Shown one piece after another: positions 6,839 through 7,018 of a stretch of DNA of 7,018 bases (its first letter is position 1; each line of letters starts with the position of its first letter). The notes beneath the pieces were generated by a model. That model ran no database searches and was not told the origin of the DNA. It was given only the letters and a program-made list of their open reading frames with translations. The position numbers and the translations under genes were made by a program. The stretch is from NCBI GenBank assembly GCA_036493915.1, contig DASXPA010000025.1, forward strand, positions 1-7,018. The letters run 5' to 3'. This DNA comes from Palsa-1392 sp036493915. GTDB lineage: Bacteria > Verrucomicrobiota > Verrucomicrobiia > Chthoniobacterales > UBA10450.

Positions 6839-7018
6839 TCACAGCTTTTGCAGCAGCTGCCGTCCGACCTCTCTCATCTCCGGGTCATCTTTCTCTTTGT
6901 CAGGCATGCTCAGTCCCTTTTCGATGTATTTGCGCGCATCCTGTTTCCGTCCCATCTGGACGTAGATGTGGCCCAGTTCGATATAGTGGATGAGTCGGTT
7001 GGGATTAATTTCGATCGC
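6839..7018 (-). CDS. Tetratricopeptide-repeat protein, C-terminal 59 residues (5' end beyond window)
   Basis: Reading leftward from the right edge gives 59 codons and a TGA stop (6839-6841). The segment includes INPNRLIHYIELGHIYVQMG followed by RKQDARKYIEKGLSMP, the helix-turn-helix pattern of a TPR unit (conserved small and aromatic positions, then a proline at the repeat end). It ends in a charged tail, KEKDDPEMREVGRQLLQKL. TPR units are protein-protein interaction scaffolds, and nothing here shows what the protein binds. The family resemblance is to TPR proteins of soil Verrucomicrobiota and Acidobacteriota, recalled rather than searched. The gene converges on the amidotransferase gene, with 28 bp between the stop codons and no obvious terminator. 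It is probably not part of the same biosynthetic unit. Confidence 0.8.
   Translation of the reverse strand, partial: AIEINPNRLIHYIELGHIYVQMGRKQDARKYIEKGLSMPDKEKDDPEMREVGRQLLQKL

Noticed and set aside
6811..6840. Bidirectional terminator between the convergent amidotransferase and TPR genes
   Set aside because: Only a weak 5-bp inverted repeat (GATCG at 6818-6822, CGATC at 6836-6840) with a 13-base loop and no T tract; it overlaps the TPR stop codon.
1..7018. CRISPR arrays, insertion sequences, tRNA or rRNA genes, attachment sites
   Set aside because: No regularly spaced repeats, transposase motifs, terminal inverted repeats or tRNA-like folds were seen; almost all sequence is accounted for by the three coding regions.

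Overview
The window holds a divergent pair of biosynthetic genes plus the tail of a third gene. Most of the left side (4466 down to position 1, minus strand) is one uninterrupted reading frame of 1,488 visible codons. It runs off the left edge and encodes a modular type I polyketide synthase (PKS) with the order ketosynthase (KS), acyltransferase (AT), dehydratase (DH), C-methyltransferase (cMT). I read this frame codon by codon and found no stop or frameshift. The catalytic residues of KS, AT and DH and the SAM-binding motif of the cMT are all present. The remaining domains (probably KR, perhaps ER, then ACP) must lie beyond the left edge.

A 343-bp non-coding gap (4467-4809) separates the PKS start from a plus-strand gene (4810-6810). 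That gene encodes a 666-residue class II asparagine synthetase-type, glutamine-dependent amidotransferase with intact glutaminase and synthetase sites. The gap must carry the promoters of both genes. It contains two abutting inverted repeats enclosing overlapping 8-bp palindromes, a plausible but untested regulatory site.

At the right edge (7018-6839, minus strand) is the last 59 residues of a tetratricopeptide-repeat (TPR) protein, convergent with the amidotransferase and 28 bp from it. It looks like an ordinary neighbour, so the gene-cluster boundary may lie near 6810-6839.

The source is bacterial with a moderately high GC content. The PKS frame hardly uses TTA, CTA or TCA codons, and neither intact gene start has a clear Shine-Dalgarno sequence. 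The TPR tail resembles proteins I associate with soil Verrucomicrobiota or Acidobacteriota, but this is a weak taxonomic guess.

Working model (inference): the PKS builds a carbon chain from malonyl units, can place SAM-derived methyl branches and dehydrates beta-hydroxy intermediates. The divergently transcribed amidotransferase may amidate the product or a carboxylated building block. No thioesterase, ACP, regulator, transporter or mobile element is visible. Nothing in the window shows a new defence system or RNA element. The most interesting feature is the PKS/amidotransferase pairing.
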